Notes: generated by a model from the sequence alone, not told the origin. A stretch of 64,000 bases of DNA from TOLSYN sp963849065 (GCA_963849065.1 CAWKFM010000005.1:1612001-1676000); one strand, 5' to 3'. Counted from the first letter of the stretch, positions 8,445 to 18,577 are shown. Program-made: numbers and translations.

Positions 8445-9719
8445 ATGCAAACGTTGCGGCGGCTATGCCTCACCCTAATCCTGCTGACCGGTGTGAGCCT
8501 TGTGGCTCAAACCCCGTCACCCATGACGTGGGACGAGGTGCGCCACCGCTTTGAACAGGACAATCCAACCCTGCTGGCGGGCCAGTTGAACATCGATGAA
8601 TCCAAGGCGCAGGAGATCACCGCCGATCTCCGGCCCAATCCGCAATTCACCCAATCCACCGACGGAACTCAGATTGCTCCGCACAACGGAGTATGGCAGC
8701 CGTTCTCCGGCACTCTGTTCGTCAGCACCGTCAGCTATCTGCACGAGCGCGAGCACAAACGCGAACTCCGCCTGGAGAGCGCGCAGAAGGGCACGGCCAT
8801 CGCGGTCTCCACCCAGGCCGACCTGGAGCGCTCGCTGCTGTTCGGGCTGCGCAGCGCCTTCGTTTCGGCACTGCAGGCCAAGGCCGTTCTGCAGTTGGCC
8901 AAAGACAACCTGGCCTATTACGACCATGTGCTCGGCATCAGCCGCACCCGCTTCCAAGCCGGCGACATCGCGCAGATCGATCTCGACCGCCTGGAGTTGC
9001 AGCGCGTGCAGTATGAGTCCGACCTCGAAACCGCCGACGTCAACCTGCGCACCGCCAAGATCACCCTGCTCACCCTGCTCAATGACCGCACGCCGGTCGA
9101 CAAATACGATGTCACCGGCGCCTATGATTTCGCCGAGCTGCCCATGTCGCAGGACCAGTTCCGCAAAATCGCCCTGGAGAACCGTCCCGACCTGCGCGCC
9201 GCCGTGGAAGCCATCGACAAGGCGCAGACCGACCACAAACTGGCGCTGGCAAACGGTTCCACCGATCCCACTTTCGCCTTGTGGGTAACGCCCTACAACG
9301 CTTCGTTCAACAACACCAATGAGCGCCAGTCGCTCGGCGGCAGTGTGACGATTCCACTGCGCATCTTCGATAAGAATCAGGGCGAGAAGCTGCGCACCCA
9401 GATTGACATCACCCGCGATGAGCACTTGCACGACGCCGCCGAGGCGCAGGTCTTCAGCGACGTGGACTCCGGCTACGTCACCCTCGGCAGCACCGTAAAG
9501 CTGCTCATGCCCTACAAGACGAAGTACCTGCAGCAGTCGGTGCGGGTGCGTGACACGGTCTGGTTCTCCTATCAGCACGGCGGCGCTGCCCTGCTCGATT
9601 TCCTGAACGCCGAGGCTGAATACCGGGCCGTGCAATTGAACTATGTGAACCTCGTCGGTTCTTACCTGACGGCAGCCGCGCAACTGAACATGGCCGTGGG
9701 CCGGGAGGTAATCCAGTGA
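8445..9719 (+). CDS. TolC-family outer-membrane efflux channel (CzcC/CusC-like)
   Basis: Outer-membrane exit duct of a tripartite efflux pump. The signal peptide (MQTLRRLCLTLILLTGVSLVAQ) precedes two repeats of the OEP family, rich in long amphipathic helices: AKDNLAYYDHVLGISRTRFQ, GDIAQIDLDRLELQRVQYE and their counterparts after residue 270. Length 424 aa. The gene begins a tight operon: its TGA overlaps the adaptor GTG by four bases and the RND pump follows directly. Distinguishing CzcC from CusC is not possible from sequence alone. Confidence 0.93.
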   Translation: MQTLRRLCLTLILLTGVSLVAQTPSPMTWDEVRHRFEQDNPTLLAGQLNIDESKAQEITADLRPNPQFTQSTDGTQIAPHNGVWQPFSGTLFVSTVSYLHEREHKRELRLESAQKGTAIAVSTQADLERSLLFGLRSAFVSALQAKAVLQLAKDNLAYYDHVLGISRTRFQAGDIAQIDLDRLELQRVQYESDLETADVNLRTAKITLLTLLNDRTPVDKYDVTGAYDFAELPMSQDQFRKIALENRPDLRAAVEAIDKAQTDHKLALANGSTDPTFALWVTPYNASFNNTNERQSLGGSVTIPLRIFDKNQGEKLRTQIDITRDEHLHDAAEAQVFSDVDSGYVTLGSTVKLLMPYKTKYLQQSVRVRDTVWFSYQHGGAALLDFLNAEAEYRAVQLNYVNLVGSYLTAAAQLNMAVGREVIQ

Positions 9720-10858
9720 AGATTAAATCTGCAGGCCTCGTCCTATTCGCAACTCTCGCTCTGCTCCCGAGTCTGTTTCTTTCTGGCTGCAAAAAAGCCG
9801 AGGCCAACCCGGCCGCCGAGGCGCCGCCGCAGGCGACCGTCATCCCGGCCATGGACGCCAACAACTTCAAGGTGGATCATCCCGAGCAGTTCCCGCTGGT
9901 CTCCGCCGTCGAGCACAAAGCGGCGCCGGCGCTGAATGTGACCGGCGTGGTGCAGCCCGACATCGCCCGCGCCGTCCCCGCCATTTCGCTGGCCACCGGC
10001 AGAGTGGTGGAGATCCACGCCCGCCTCGGCGACACGGTAAAGAAGGGCCAACTGCTGCTCAAAGTGCGCAGCAACGATGTCTCCGGCGCCTTCCAGGCTT
10101 ATCAAAAAGCCGAGAACGATGAGCGCCTGGCGCGGCAGCAGTTGGACCGCCAAAAGATCCTCTTCGACAACGGCGCCGCCGCCAAGAGCGCTCTGGAGCA
10201 GGCCCAAACCGCCGAGCAGGACGCCAAGGTCGATCTCGATACTGCCACCGAGCAGCTGCATCTTCTCGGCGTGGACAAGGATCATCCCTCGGGCATCGTC
10301 AATGTCGTCGCCCCCATCTCGGGAGTCATCACCGACCAGCAGGTCACCAACGCGGCCGGCGTTCAGGGACTCAGCGGCCCCAACCCGTTCACCATCTCCG
10401 ATCTTTCCTACGTGTGGATCATCTGCGATGTGTATGAGAACGATCTCGACGCGGTGCACGTCGGCGAGTACGCCGACATTCATCTCGACGCCTATCCCAA
10501 CAAGGTGCTCAAGGCCCGCATCGATAACATTCTGCCCACGCTCGACCCTTCGCTCCACACCGCGAAAGTGCGGCTCGAAGTGCCCAACCCCGGAATCCTG
10601 CGCATCGGCATGTTCGCCACCGCCACCTTCTATGGCAAGCAGGCGGTGAGCACCGCCGCGGTTCCCTCCTCGGCGATTCTGCACATCCACGACCGCGACT
10701 GGGTCTTTGTGCCCCTCGGCAACGGCTCCTTCAAGCGCCAGGAAGTCACCTCCGGCATCATGCTGCCCGGCAACATGCAGGAGATCGTTGCGGGCATCAA
10801 GCCCGGAGACCAACTGGTCGAGAATTCGCTGGCACTGCAGAACACGGTGGAGCAATAG
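9716..10858 (+). CDS. RND efflux periplasmic adaptor lipoprotein (CzcB/CusB-like)
   Basis: Membrane-fusion subunit linking the inner-membrane pump to the outer channel. The signal sequence ends in a lipobox (LFLSGC), so it is probably a lipoprotein anchored at Cys25. The barrel-sandwich half-motif GRVVEIHARLGDTVKKGQLL is followed by a helical hairpin (residues about 125-175), the second half-motif VVAPISGVITD and a β-barrel with GMFATATFYGK. The start is GTG, overlapping the previous stop (GTGA). The last codon is followed directly by the pump ATG. Metal specificity is not evident; no Met- or His-rich metal-binding tail is seen. Confidence 0.93.
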   Translation: MKIKSAGLVLFATLALLPSLFLSGCKKAEANPAAEAPPQATVIPAMDANNFKVDHPEQFPLVSAVEHKAAPALNVTGVVQPDIARAVPAISLATGRVVEIHARLGDTVKKGQLLLKVRSNDVSGAFQAYQKAENDERLARQQLDRQKILFDNGAAAKSALEQAQTAEQDAKVDLDTATEQLHLLGVDKDHPSGIVNVVAPISGVITDQQVTNAAGVQGLSGPNPFTISDLSYVWIICDVYENDLDAVHVGEYADIHLDAYPNKVLKARIDNILPTLDPSLHTAKVRLEVPNPGILRIGMFATATFYGKQAVSTAAVPSSAILHIHDRDWVFVPLGNGSFKRQEVTSGIMLPGNMQEIVAGIKPGDQLVENSLALQNTVEQ

Positions 10859-13800
10859 ATGATCAAGCGACTCGTCGATTTTGCGCTCGATCAGAAACTG
10901 CTTGTCCTTGCCTTCGCTCTGCTGCTGATCGCCGCCGGAGCGGTCGCCTTCCACCATCTCCCCATCGATGCCTATCCCGATGTGGCCGACAACTACGTCG
11001 AGGTCATCACCCAGTGGCCCGGAATCTCCGCCGAACAGGTTGAGCAGCAGGTCACCGTGCCGCTGGAAACCGTCCTGAACGGCATTCCGAACGTGGTGCA
11101 CCTGCGTTCGTTCTCGCTCTTCGGCCTCTCCGACATCAAGCTGATCTTCGATGACGAATCCAGCAATGACTGGAACCGCGAGCGCGTCCTCGAACGTCTC
11201 TCGCAAGTCACCCTGCCTCCGGGCGTCACCCCGCAGATGGGCACCGACTGGAGCCCGGTCGGTCAGATCTACTGGTACACGTTGAAAAGCACCAACCCGG
11301 CTTACGACGTGATGGAGCTGAAGTCGCTCGAAGACTGGGTGGTCGAAAAAAATCTCAAAGCAGTGCCAGACATCGTCGATGTTTCCAGCTTCGGCGGACC
11401 CACGCGCGAATACCAGGTACGCGTCGATCCCAACAAGCTGATCGCTTACGGCCTCAGTCTCTCCCAGGTCGAGCAGCAGCTCACCAACAACAACACCAAT
11501 GCCGGCGGCAGCTTTTTAGAAGCCGGTCTGCAACAGATCAACATCCGCGAAGTCGGCCTGGTCCGCAACGTAAGCGATATCGAGAACACGGTCATCCAGG
11601 CCAAAAACGGCACTCCGTTGCGCATTAAGGATATCGCCGTCGTCGCCCAGGGCCCCAAGATCCGCCTCGGGCAGACCGCCAAAGCAATCCATCGCGAGGA
11701 TGGCAAAATCGTTGACGACGACGATGTAGTCTCCGGCATCGTGGCCTTGCGCAAAGGCGCCAATGCGGACGAGGCGCTGCGAGGGGTCGAGGCAAAAGAA
11801 AAGGAGATGAACGACCACATCCTGCCCCCTGGGGTAAAGATGGTCCCGTTCCTCGACCGCAGCGATCTGATTCGCTTCACTACCCATACGGTGATTCACA
11901 ATCTCATCGAAGGCTTCATCCTGGTCACGCTCGTGCTGCTCCTGTTGCTGGGCAACGTGCGCGGCGCCTTGATTGTCGCCCTTACCATTCCGTTCTCTCT
12001 GCTGTTCGCCTCCATCTGTCTTGACATCCGTCAAATACCGGCCAATCTGCTCTCGCTCGGGGCGCTGGATTTCGGCATGGTGGTCGATGGCGCCGTCGTC
12101 ATGGTGGAAAACATCATCCGCCACATGGGCCAGGACCACGACAACCTGCCCGTGGCTGACCGCATCCGCAACGCCGCCCATGAGGTTCAGCGTCCGGTCT
12201 TTTACGCCATCACCATCATCATCACCGCCTATCTCCCCATCTTCACCCTGCAGCGGGTGGAAGGCCGTTTGTTCCGTCCCATGGCCTGGACGGTGGCCTT
12301 TGCCCTTCTGGGCGCGGTGATCTTCTCCATGACCATCGCCCCGGTGCTCTGCAGCCTGCTCTTCCGCAAAGAAATCAAAGACTGGCAGAATCCCGTGCTG
12401 CTCTGGGTAACGCAGGCTTACCGCCGCGCCGTCTCCTGGACCATCGACCGTTGCTGGGTGATGATCGTGGTTGCCGTTGCCGCCATCGGCATCAGCGGCT
12501 ACCTCACTCTTACCGACGCCATCGGCTCCGAATTCCTGCCGCATCTAGACGAAGGCGCAATCTGGGCGCGCGGAACCCTTGCGCCCAGCACCGGGCCGAC
12601 CGAAGGCATTCGAGTCATGAACCAGGCCCGCATCATCTTTGCCTCATTCCCCGAGGTCACGCAATGCTGGAGCCAGGTCGGACGGCCCGATGACGGAACC
12701 GATACCACCGGCTTCTTCAACACCGAATTCTTTGTGGACCTGAAGCCCAAAGAACAGTGGCGGCCCGTCTTCCACCAGAACAAAGACGAGCTGATCGCCG
12801 CCATGGACCGCGAGGTGGAAAAGATTCCCGGCGCGGTCTGGGGCTTCTCGCAGCCCATCTCCGACAATATGGAAGAAGCCGTCAGCGGCGTCAAAGGCGA
12901 GCTCGCCACAAAAGTTTATGGCGACGACCTCAAAACCCTCGAAGACAAGGCCACGGAAATCTCCGACGCCATGCGCCAGGTTCCCGGCATCGAGGACCTC
13001 GGAGTCTTTCGCGTCCTCGGCCAGCCCAATCTCAACATCACCGTGGACCGCCAGGCCGCCGCCCGCTATCAGATCAACGTCTCCGATGTGCAGGACGCCA
13101 TCCAAACCGCCGTAGGCGGCAACGCCCTCACTCAGGTCCTCCGGGGCGAGGCCCGCTATGACCTCGTTCTTCGCTATCAAAAGCCGTACAGGGACCAGAA
13201 GGAAGCGATCGAAAACATCCGCCTGCTTGCGCCCAGCGGAGAGCGCGTCTCGCTCGCCCAGCTCTGCAAAATCGAAGAGCGCGACGGCGCCTCTGAGATC
13301 TACCGCGAAGGCAACCAGCGCTATATCGCCGTCAAATACAGCGTCCGCGGCCGCGACCTTGGCAGCGCCGTCGAAGAGGCGATCCAGAAGGTCAACTCCC
13401 AGGTCAAGCTGCCCACTGGCTACCACATCGACTGGGAGGGCGAGTACGCCAGCCAGAAGCGGTCGGCCGCGCGGCTGGCCATGATCGTCCCCATCACGAT
13501 CTTCCTCATCTTCATGATCATTTACGGCGCCTTCGGCTCTTTCAAGTGGGCACTGTTGAACCTGGTCAACGTGCTGGTGGCTCCCTTCGGCGGCATCCTG
13601 GCGCTGCTCTTTACCGGCACCCATTTCAGCGTCTCGTCGGGAATCGGCTTCCTGGCGCTGTTCGGCGTCTGCGTACAAACCGGCGTCATCATGATCGAGT
13701 ACATCAACCAGCTGCGCGCCCGCGGCATGCCGGTCCGCGACGCCGCCATCGAAGGCGCCACGCGCCGCCTCCGTCCCATTATGATGACCATGCTGGTGGC

Positions 13801-14005
13801 CACCCTCGGCTTGTTGCCCGCCGCCACCTCCCACGCCATCGGATCGGATTCGCAGCGCCCCTTTGCCATCGTCATCGTCGGCGGACTCATCGCCGACCTG
13901 CTCATTAGCATCTTCCTGTTGCCGACCTTCTACGTCTGGTGGGCCGGGCCGGGCGATTACCTGCCCGCGATCGAAGAACCCAACAACCACGGCTATGAAG
14001 AATAG
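10859..14005 (+). CDS. CzcA/CusA-family heavy-metal RND efflux pump
   Basis: Inner-membrane proton-driven transporter, 1048 residues, the full RND length with 12 membrane segments and two large periplasmic domains. The N-terminus MIKRLVDFALDQKLLVLAF and TM4 signature LDFGMVVDGAVVMVEN are typical of heavy-metal (HME) RND pumps: two Asp and one Glu in that motif form the proton relay in CzcA. The conserved stretches PIDAYPDVADN, TDWSPVGQIYW and SEFLPHLDEGAIW match the HME group. The three-gene operon has no adjacent metal-responsive regulator or P-type ATPase, so the substrate (Co/Zn/Ni or Cu/Ag) is left open. Confidence 0.95.
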   Translation: MIKRLVDFALDQKLLVLAFALLLIAAGAVAFHHLPIDAYPDVADNYVEVITQWPGISAEQVEQQVTVPLETVLNGIPNVVHLRSFSLFGLSDIKLIFDDESSNDWNRERVLERLSQVTLPPGVTPQMGTDWSPVGQIYWYTLKSTNPAYDVMELKSLEDWVVEKNLKAVPDIVDVSSFGGPTREYQVRVDPNKLIAYGLSLSQVEQQLTNNNTNAGGSFLEAGLQQINIREVGLVRNVSDIENTVIQAKNGTPLRIKDIAVVAQGPKIRLGQTAKAIHREDGKIVDDDDVVSGIVALRKGANADEALRGVEAKEKEMNDHILPPGVKMVPFLDRSDLIRFTTHTVIHNLIEGFILVTLVLLLLLGNVRGALIVALTIPFSLLFASICLDIRQIPANLLSLGALDFGMVVDGAVVMVENIIRHMGQDHDNLPVADRIRNAAHEVQRPVFYAITIIITAYLPIFTLQRVEGRLFRPMAWTVAFALLGAVIFSMTIAPVLCSLLFRKEIKDWQNPVLLWVTQAYRRAVSWTIDRCWVMIVVAVAAIGISGYLTLTDAIGSEFLPHLDEGAIWARGTLAPSTGPTEGIRVMNQARIIFASFPEVTQCWSQVGRPDDGTDTTGFFNTEFFVDLKPKEQWRPVFHQNKDELIAAMDREVEKIPGAVWGFSQPISDNMEEAVSGVKGELATKVYGDDLKTLEDKATEISDAMRQVPGIEDLGVFRVLGQPNLNITVDRQAAARYQINVSDVQDAIQTAVGGNALTQVLRGEARYDLVLRYQKPYRDQKEAIENIRLLAPSGERVSLAQLCKIEERDGASEIYREGNQRYIAVKYSVRGRDLGSAVEEAIQKVNSQVKLPTGYHIDWEGEYASQKRSAARLAMIVPITIFLIFMIIYGAFGSFKWALLNLVNVLVAPFGGILALLFTGTHFSVSSGIGFLALFGVCVQTGVIMIEYINQLRARGMPVRDAAIEGATRRLRPIMMTMLVATLGLLPAATSHAIGSDSQRPFAIVIVGGLIADLLISIFLLPTFYVWWAGPGDYLPAIEEPNNHGYEE

Positions 14006-14095
14006 GCATCAAGCCGTTGTGCAATCTCAGCCATAACCGCGCTATCGCTGGTACTCTTGCTGCAAACTGATTCTGCGTCGCGAAAGGATACGCAC

Positions 14096-14767
14096 TTGAC
14101 CAGAAACACGCATTGGACCAGGGAGCAGATTCGAAAGCAGATTCGCGAGACCGGTTTGATTCCATCCATCCGCGTGGAATCGGCCGAGGAAGCCATCTTC
14201 GCCTCCGAGCAAGTCGCCGCTGGCGGCATCCCCATCGTCGAAATCGCGGCCACCATCCCCGGTTCCGACCAGGTGATTCGCGACCTCACCAATCGCTTCC
14301 CCAAACTCATTGTCGGCGCCGAGGTCACCTCCGGTCTGGACGAGGCGCACCGCAAACTCGACTCCGGTGCCAGGTTCCTCACCGGCCCGGGCTACTCCGA
14401 AGAAATCACCCGCTACTGCGTCGAGCATGAGATCGCCGTCATCGCCGGCGCGCTCACCCCCACCGAGGTCATGCTTGCCCATGAGGCGGGCGCCGATTTC
14501 ATAAAAGTCTTCCCCTGCGCCGAGGTCGGCGGATATCACTACATCCGCGCTCTCAAGGCTCCGCTGCCGCACGTGCCTCTGATCGCCGCCGGCGGCGTCA
14601 CCCAAAGCAGCGCTCCCCATTTCATCACCGCCGGAGCCGTTGCCCTCGGGGTCGGCGAAGATCTCATTCCACGCCAGGCAATCCGGTTCCGCGAGGGCGC
14701 CTGGATTCGCGAACTCGCCGCCCGCTTCCTCAACTTTGTGCGTCAGGCCCGCGCGGAGATGAAATAA
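14096..14767 (+). CDS. eda: KDPG/KHG-type aldolase (2-dehydro-3-deoxyphosphogluconate aldolase)
   Basis: Class I aldolase splitting 2-keto-3-deoxy-6-phosphogluconate (or 4-hydroxy-2-oxoglutarate) to pyruvate and an aldehyde. The Schiff-base lysine is K137 in ADFIKVFPC, the general-base Glu is in PIVEIAAT, and the phosphate loop follows LIAAGGVT. TTG at 14096 is chosen (223 aa) because gaaagg lies 8 bases upstream; another in-frame TTG at 14057 would add 13 residues. The usual TLRT arginine segment after the Glu reads AATIPGS, so substrate preference may differ from E. coli Eda. No Entner-Doudoroff dehydratase is nearby. Confidence 0.88.
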   Translation: MTRNTHWTREQIRKQIRETGLIPSIRVESAEEAIFASEQVAAGGIPIVEIAATIPGSDQVIRDLTNRFPKLIVGAEVTSGLDEAHRKLDSGARFLTGPGYSEEITRYCVEHEIAVIAGALTPTEVMLAHEAGADFIKVFPCAEVGGYHYIRALKAPLPHVPLIAAGGVTQSSAPHFITAGAVALGVGEDLIPRQAIRFREGAWIRELAARFLNFVRQARAEMK

Positions 14768-15296
14768 CCGCCTTTGGCGCTCGCGCAGGCTCACTCACTC
14801 GTTGGTTTGCCCTAGGCACCGCTCATCTGCCGCCGCGACGCTTCGCTTTGCGGTGAAATCCGCGGCGAAATATTGCCCCTCCCGCCGCATCTCACCCATT
14901 TCCCAGATCGGGAAACTATTCTGCATAAAACAATTCATCCGCAGTCGATCAATCTTTCTTATCCGCTCTATAAGCAATCTGCGTTTTCGCTCTGTCCGAT
15001 CTACCTTTCGCAATCCACATAATTTACCCGAATCCTCCGCCACGCCTCTAAGCGCCTTTCTTTCCAGTGACACTGCTCGTCCCCAGTGTTGCCGCATCCC
15101 AAGCATCCAAATCTTTTTCTATCGCATCCCGTTTACCGCCTTGGTACGTAAAACCTTCCGTTATCGCCTCGATAAATAAAAGGAATTGGTGTCCCACCGA
15201 AAGGGCAGTTACCCTCAACTGACGTTTATGTTTAACCAAACGTTTATGCACTTTGGGAACACCGCTGAAACGACTCTATACGGGAGAAAAAACTGA
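14768..15296. other. Long AT-richer intergenic region upstream of the porin
   Basis: No convincing gene. Base composition shifts to AT-rich between about 14930 and 15290. Visible elements are a hairpin tttccc-agatc-gggaaa (14899-14915), a short inverted repeat ttatcg-cct-cgataa (15161-15175) and a direct repeat near 15222-15248. It probably holds the eda terminator and the porin promoter; a horizontally acquired fragment is another explanation for the composition. Confidence 0.5.
15222..15248. promoter_or_regulatory. Direct repeat acgtttatg upstream of the porin
   Basis: acgtttatg occurs at 15222-15230 and 15240-15248, 18 bases apart centre to centre (close to two helical turns would be 21), and the inner cgttt/aaacg also forms an inverted repeat (15223-15242). 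It sits 49-75 bases before the porin start, a fitting place for a regulator site. Binding protein unknown. Confidence 0.35.
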
Positions 15297-16607
15297 ATGA
15301 GCATGAAACGTTACAAGAAGCTCGCGCTCGGAGCCACACTCTTTGCGTTCACTCTGCCCCTTGGACTGGCCGCCCAGACCCCTGCGCCCGCACCGGCGGA
15401 AACTCCGGCGCCCGCGCCCGCGCCTGCGCCTGCCGATCCGTTGGCCGGAATCACCAGCGTCCTGCACGGCGTGAACCTGACCGCACTGGTCGATGGTTAT
15501 TACCAGTACAACGCCAACCATCCGGTCGACGGCACCTACACCGAGCCGTTCACCAACGTAAATAGCCAGTTCATGCTGAACCTGCTTGAAGTCCAGTTGG
15601 ACAAGCCGGTTGATAAATCCAGCCCGCTCGGCTTCCGCGTCGCAATGGGCTTCGGCAATGCAATGACGCAGATCGAAAACTCCAGCAATTTCTCTCTGAA
15701 AACCGGGGTTTCTGACGGCAACGCCACCACCACCCAGTACCTCAAAGAAGGCTACCTGTCCTACATGGCCCCCATCGGCAAAGGCTTGCAGATCGACTTC
15801 GGCAAGTTCGTCACTCCGGCGGGCAACGAAGTCATCGAGTCCAACCAGAACTGGAACTACACCCGCGGCCTGCTGTTTTATGACGCAATCCCTTACTACC
15901 ATTTTGGCGCCCGCGTAAAGTACACCTTTAACGACAAGTTCTCGATCACCGGATTGGCGACCAACGGCTGGAACAATGTCCTCAGCACCAACACCGGCAA
16001 AACCGGCGGCTTCAGCGCAAGCTGGAACGCTACCAAGAAGATCACCCTGACCGAAACCTATCTGACCGGTCCCCGGGACGCCTTCGCCACCGGCAACAAC
16101 GGCCCGTGGAACAACCTCACGGATACCGTTGTGGCCTACAACCCCACCGCCAAGCTGTCCGTCGCGGGTGAGTTCGACTACGACCATCAGGGACTCTCGA
16201 CTGCTGAGAACTACACCGGAACCGGCGGAGCTGACTATACCGGCGTTGCCGGCTACGTAAGATACGCCGTTAGCTCCAAGACAGCCGTTGCCGGACGCTA
16301 CGAGTACCTCAACGATCACGACGGCTTGGCCCTCGGCATCAATGGCGGTCTTGCCGTTGCCGGCTATCCCTTCCCCTCCGGCAACTCGTTGCCCTCGGGA
16401 GTTGGGGGGCACGATCATCCGCAGGAGTTCACCGGAACCCTCGAGCGCACTTTCGCCGGCCACCTCATCACCCGGCTGGAATACCGTCACGACTTCTCGA
16501 ATCACGACATCTTCGAGGTCGGCGGTGGCAAGGGAGCCGCGTCATTCTCTGATCACCAGGACACAGTTACCGTCGGCATGATGCTTGTTCTTCAGCCGGC
16601 GCAGTAA
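15297..16607 (+). CDS. Outer-membrane β-barrel porin
   Basis: A 436-residue exported protein. The signal peptide (ends GLAAQ) is followed by an Ala-Pro-rich linker (residues about 27-50, repeats of PAPA) and then a long series of amphipathic strands (YYQYNANHP, FMLNLLEVQLDKP, RYEYLNDHDGLALG, TRLEYRHDFSN). This layout matches the putative β-barrel porin-2 (BBP2-like) family common in acidobacteria. The C-terminus ends LVLQPAQ rather than the classical aromatic residue. An APC permease follows on the same strand; a stem-loop separates them. Substrate unknown. Confidence 0.8.
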   Translation: MSMKRYKKLALGATLFAFTLPLGLAAQTPAPAPAETPAPAPAPAPADPLAGITSVLHGVNLTALVDGYYQYNANHPVDGTYTEPFTNVNSQFMLNLLEVQLDKPVDKSSPLGFRVAMGFGNAMTQIENSSNFSLKTGVSDGNATTTQYLKEGYLSYMAPIGKGLQIDFGKFVTPAGNEVIESNQNWNYTRGLLFYDAIPYYHFGARVKYTFNDKFSITGLATNGWNNVLSTNTGKTGGFSASWNATKKITLTETYLTGPRDAFATGNNGPWNNLTDTVVAYNPTAKLSVAGEFDYDHQGLSTAENYTGTGGADYTGVAGYVRYAVSSKTAVAGRYEYLNDHDGLALGINGGLAVAGYPFPSGNSLPSGVGGHDHPQEFTGTLERTFAGHLITRLEYRHDFSNHDIFEVGGGKGAASFSDHQDTVTVGMMLVLQPAQ

Positions 16608-16662
16608 GACCCAACCAGGCGGCGAACTCTGGGCCGCCACTTTGCAACCGATGTAGGTTAGA

Positions 16663-16688
16663 CCCGGCCGGGATCGGTTCCGGCCGGG
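16663..16688 (+). terminator. Stem-loop after the porin gene
   Basis: cccggccgg and ccggccggg form a perfect 9-bp stem with an 8-nt loop 55 bases after the porin stop. The following sequence (atctaatcag) has no T-run, so it may attenuate rather than terminate, or protect the porin mRNA 3' end. Confidence 0.45.
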
Positions 16689-16738
16689 ATCTAATCAGAA
16701 ATCCCCACCCCCCAACCACGATCGACTAGGAGATTCGG

Positions 16739-18550
16739 ATGGCCGACGAAACCAAAGTAGGATCCGTTGAAATGCAGAAAACCCTGGGCCTCACCGGCCT
16801 CACGATGAACGCCATGGCGCTCATCGCCCCCGGTGCCTTCCTCTGGCTCACTTTCTACATCCAGGCGACGACCGGCACAACCGGTCCCGCGATGTGGGCA
16901 GGCATCGTGCTCGCCTTGCTGCTCTGTCTGGCAACCGCCGTCTGTTACGCCGAGATGGCCAAGCTCTACCCGGGCACCGGAAGCTCCTATTACTTCGCCG
17001 AACAGTCGTTCCTCAATCACGACAAGGTTTGGAAGTATGCCCGCCTTTCCAAGTTCATCGTGGGCTGGGGCTCCCACCTGTACTACTGGATTTACCCCGG
17101 CGTGATGGTCGGTGTCATGGGTATCTTCTCCGGATACATCGTCGGCACCCTCTATCCCAGCTTCATGAGTGCCTCCAATCCCGGACCGGTCTTCATGATG
17201 CTCTGTGCCGTGATCTTCTCCTTCCTGATCGCCTACATCGCCTATCGCGGTGTGGTTGGTTCCACGGCGGTCAATGTCGCCGTCAACGTGATTCAGATTT
17301 CGGCACTGCTCGTCTTCTCCGTGATGGCGCTCGGCTATCGCGCCAACCATCCGGCCGGCAGCCCGGGCCGTCAGTTTGATTCCACCTCCGGTCAATCCTA
17401 CAGCTACGAGTTCGCCACCACCTCCACCAAGGCCGCCGATGGCACGGTCACCGACACCATCGTCCGCGACGCCAGCCAGGTGCCGCAGCCCAAGCTGGAC
17501 GCCACCGGCAAGGTTGTTCCCTTTATCGTCCAGTACCCCACCTATGACACCTCAAACCCGCCGCTCTTCCAGACCCATGAGAACGCCAAGTCGGTCATCG
17601 CTCCACATAAGTTGAGCTGGATGTTCCTGCAAGCCACAGTGGCCATTCTCATCCTGGTCGGATTCGAATCCGTAACCGCCATGGGTGGCGAGGCAAAGAA
17701 CGCCAAGCACGACATCCCCATCGCGGTCATCACCTCGCTCCTGGTGCAGGGCGCCTTCTGCTACTTGTTTGAGTATTTCGCGGCCAACTACTTCCTCAAC
17801 AGTGGTTACACCATGCAAAGCGCGGCGGGTTCGGCCGCTCCCATCGGCGACATGATGGTGCTCGTGGGCGACTCGCTCTTCGGAGCCGGCCGCGGACGCA
17901 TCTTCATGCTGGTGGAAGCCTTCACCGTCTTCCTCGCCCTCATCGGCACCACGCTCTCCTGCATGAACACCGGCGCTCGCGTCACTTACGCGATGGGCAA
18001 GGATCGTGAAGTTCCCGAGCACTTCGGCCTGCTGCATGGCGACAACCTCACCCCGCACCGCGCCATCTGGGTGCTGGCAACCATCTCCGCCGTGATCGGC
18101 TGCATCTCGGTCGTCATGGCCTTCGGCGATGCCGGCGCTCCGGCTGACGCGGTCATCCAGGCTCTGCCCCACGGCTTGTTCTCGAGCTTCGGCTACACCA
18201 CCCATGACAAGATGGCGGCACTGCCCAACTCGCTGTTGACCGTAACCCTGGCCTCCAACTTCGGTACGTTCCTGCTTTACATGTTGAGCTGCGTCACCTG
18301 CATGGTGGCGTATCATAAACATCCGAAGTTCAGCGTGCTGCGCCACTTCCTCATTCCGGTCTTTGGCGTGGTTGCCAACCTGGCCTGCATGGTAGCCTAC
18401 CTCGTGGGACCGTTCCTCGGAATCGGCACCAAGATGGAGCCGCTGCTGGCCTTGGGAATCGCGGCAGTCTGGGCGGTTTACGGAGGAATCTACTTCATTA
18501 CATCCTCCAAAGCCACGGGCAGAACCACCCTGGTCACCAGCCGCGGTTGA
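16739..18550 (+). CDS. APC-superfamily amino acid/polyamine permease
   Basis: Inner-membrane secondary transporter of 603 residues. The N-terminus has the family pattern LGLTGLTMNAMALIAPGAFLWL, with about 12-14 hydrophobic segments after it. Conserved FESVTAMGGEAKNAKHDIPIA corresponds to the mid-protein APC signature. Oddity: between membrane segments 6 and 7 there is a hydrophilic stretch of about 85 residues (residues about 200-285, Ser/Thr/Asp-rich), longer than usual and probably periplasmic. The substrate cannot be named. A strong hairpin follows the stop codon. Confidence 0.88.
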   Translation: MADETKVGSVEMQKTLGLTGLTMNAMALIAPGAFLWLTFYIQATTGTTGPAMWAGIVLALLLCLATAVCYAEMAKLYPGTGSSYYFAEQSFLNHDKVWKYARLSKFIVGWGSHLYYWIYPGVMVGVMGIFSGYIVGTLYPSFMSASNPGPVFMMLCAVIFSFLIAYIAYRGVVGSTAVNVAVNVIQISALLVFSVMALGYRANHPAGSPGRQFDSTSGQSYSYEFATTSTKAADGTVTDTIVRDASQVPQPKLDATGKVVPFIVQYPTYDTSNPPLFQTHENAKSVIAPHKLSWMFLQATVAILILVGFESVTAMGGEAKNAKHDIPIAVITSLLVQGAFCYLFEYFAANYFLNSGYTMQSAAGSAAPIGDMMVLVGDSLFGAGRGRIFMLVEAFTVFLALIGTTLSCMNTGARVTYAMGKDREVPEHFGLLHGDNLTPHRAIWVLATISAVIGCISVVMAFGDAGAPADAVIQALPHGLFSSFGYTTHDKMAALPNSLLTVTLASNFGTFLLYMLSCVTCMVAYHKHPKFSVLRHFLIPVFGVVANLACMVAYLVGPFLGIGTKMEPLLALGIAAVWAVYGGIYFITSSKATGRTTLVTSRG

Positions 18551-18577
18551 CGGCAGCTGCAAGCATGTAACTCACAC

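Noticed and set aside
14768..15296. tRNA or small RNA gene
   Set aside because: No cloverleaf could be formed and no T-loop consensus was found; only short hairpins.
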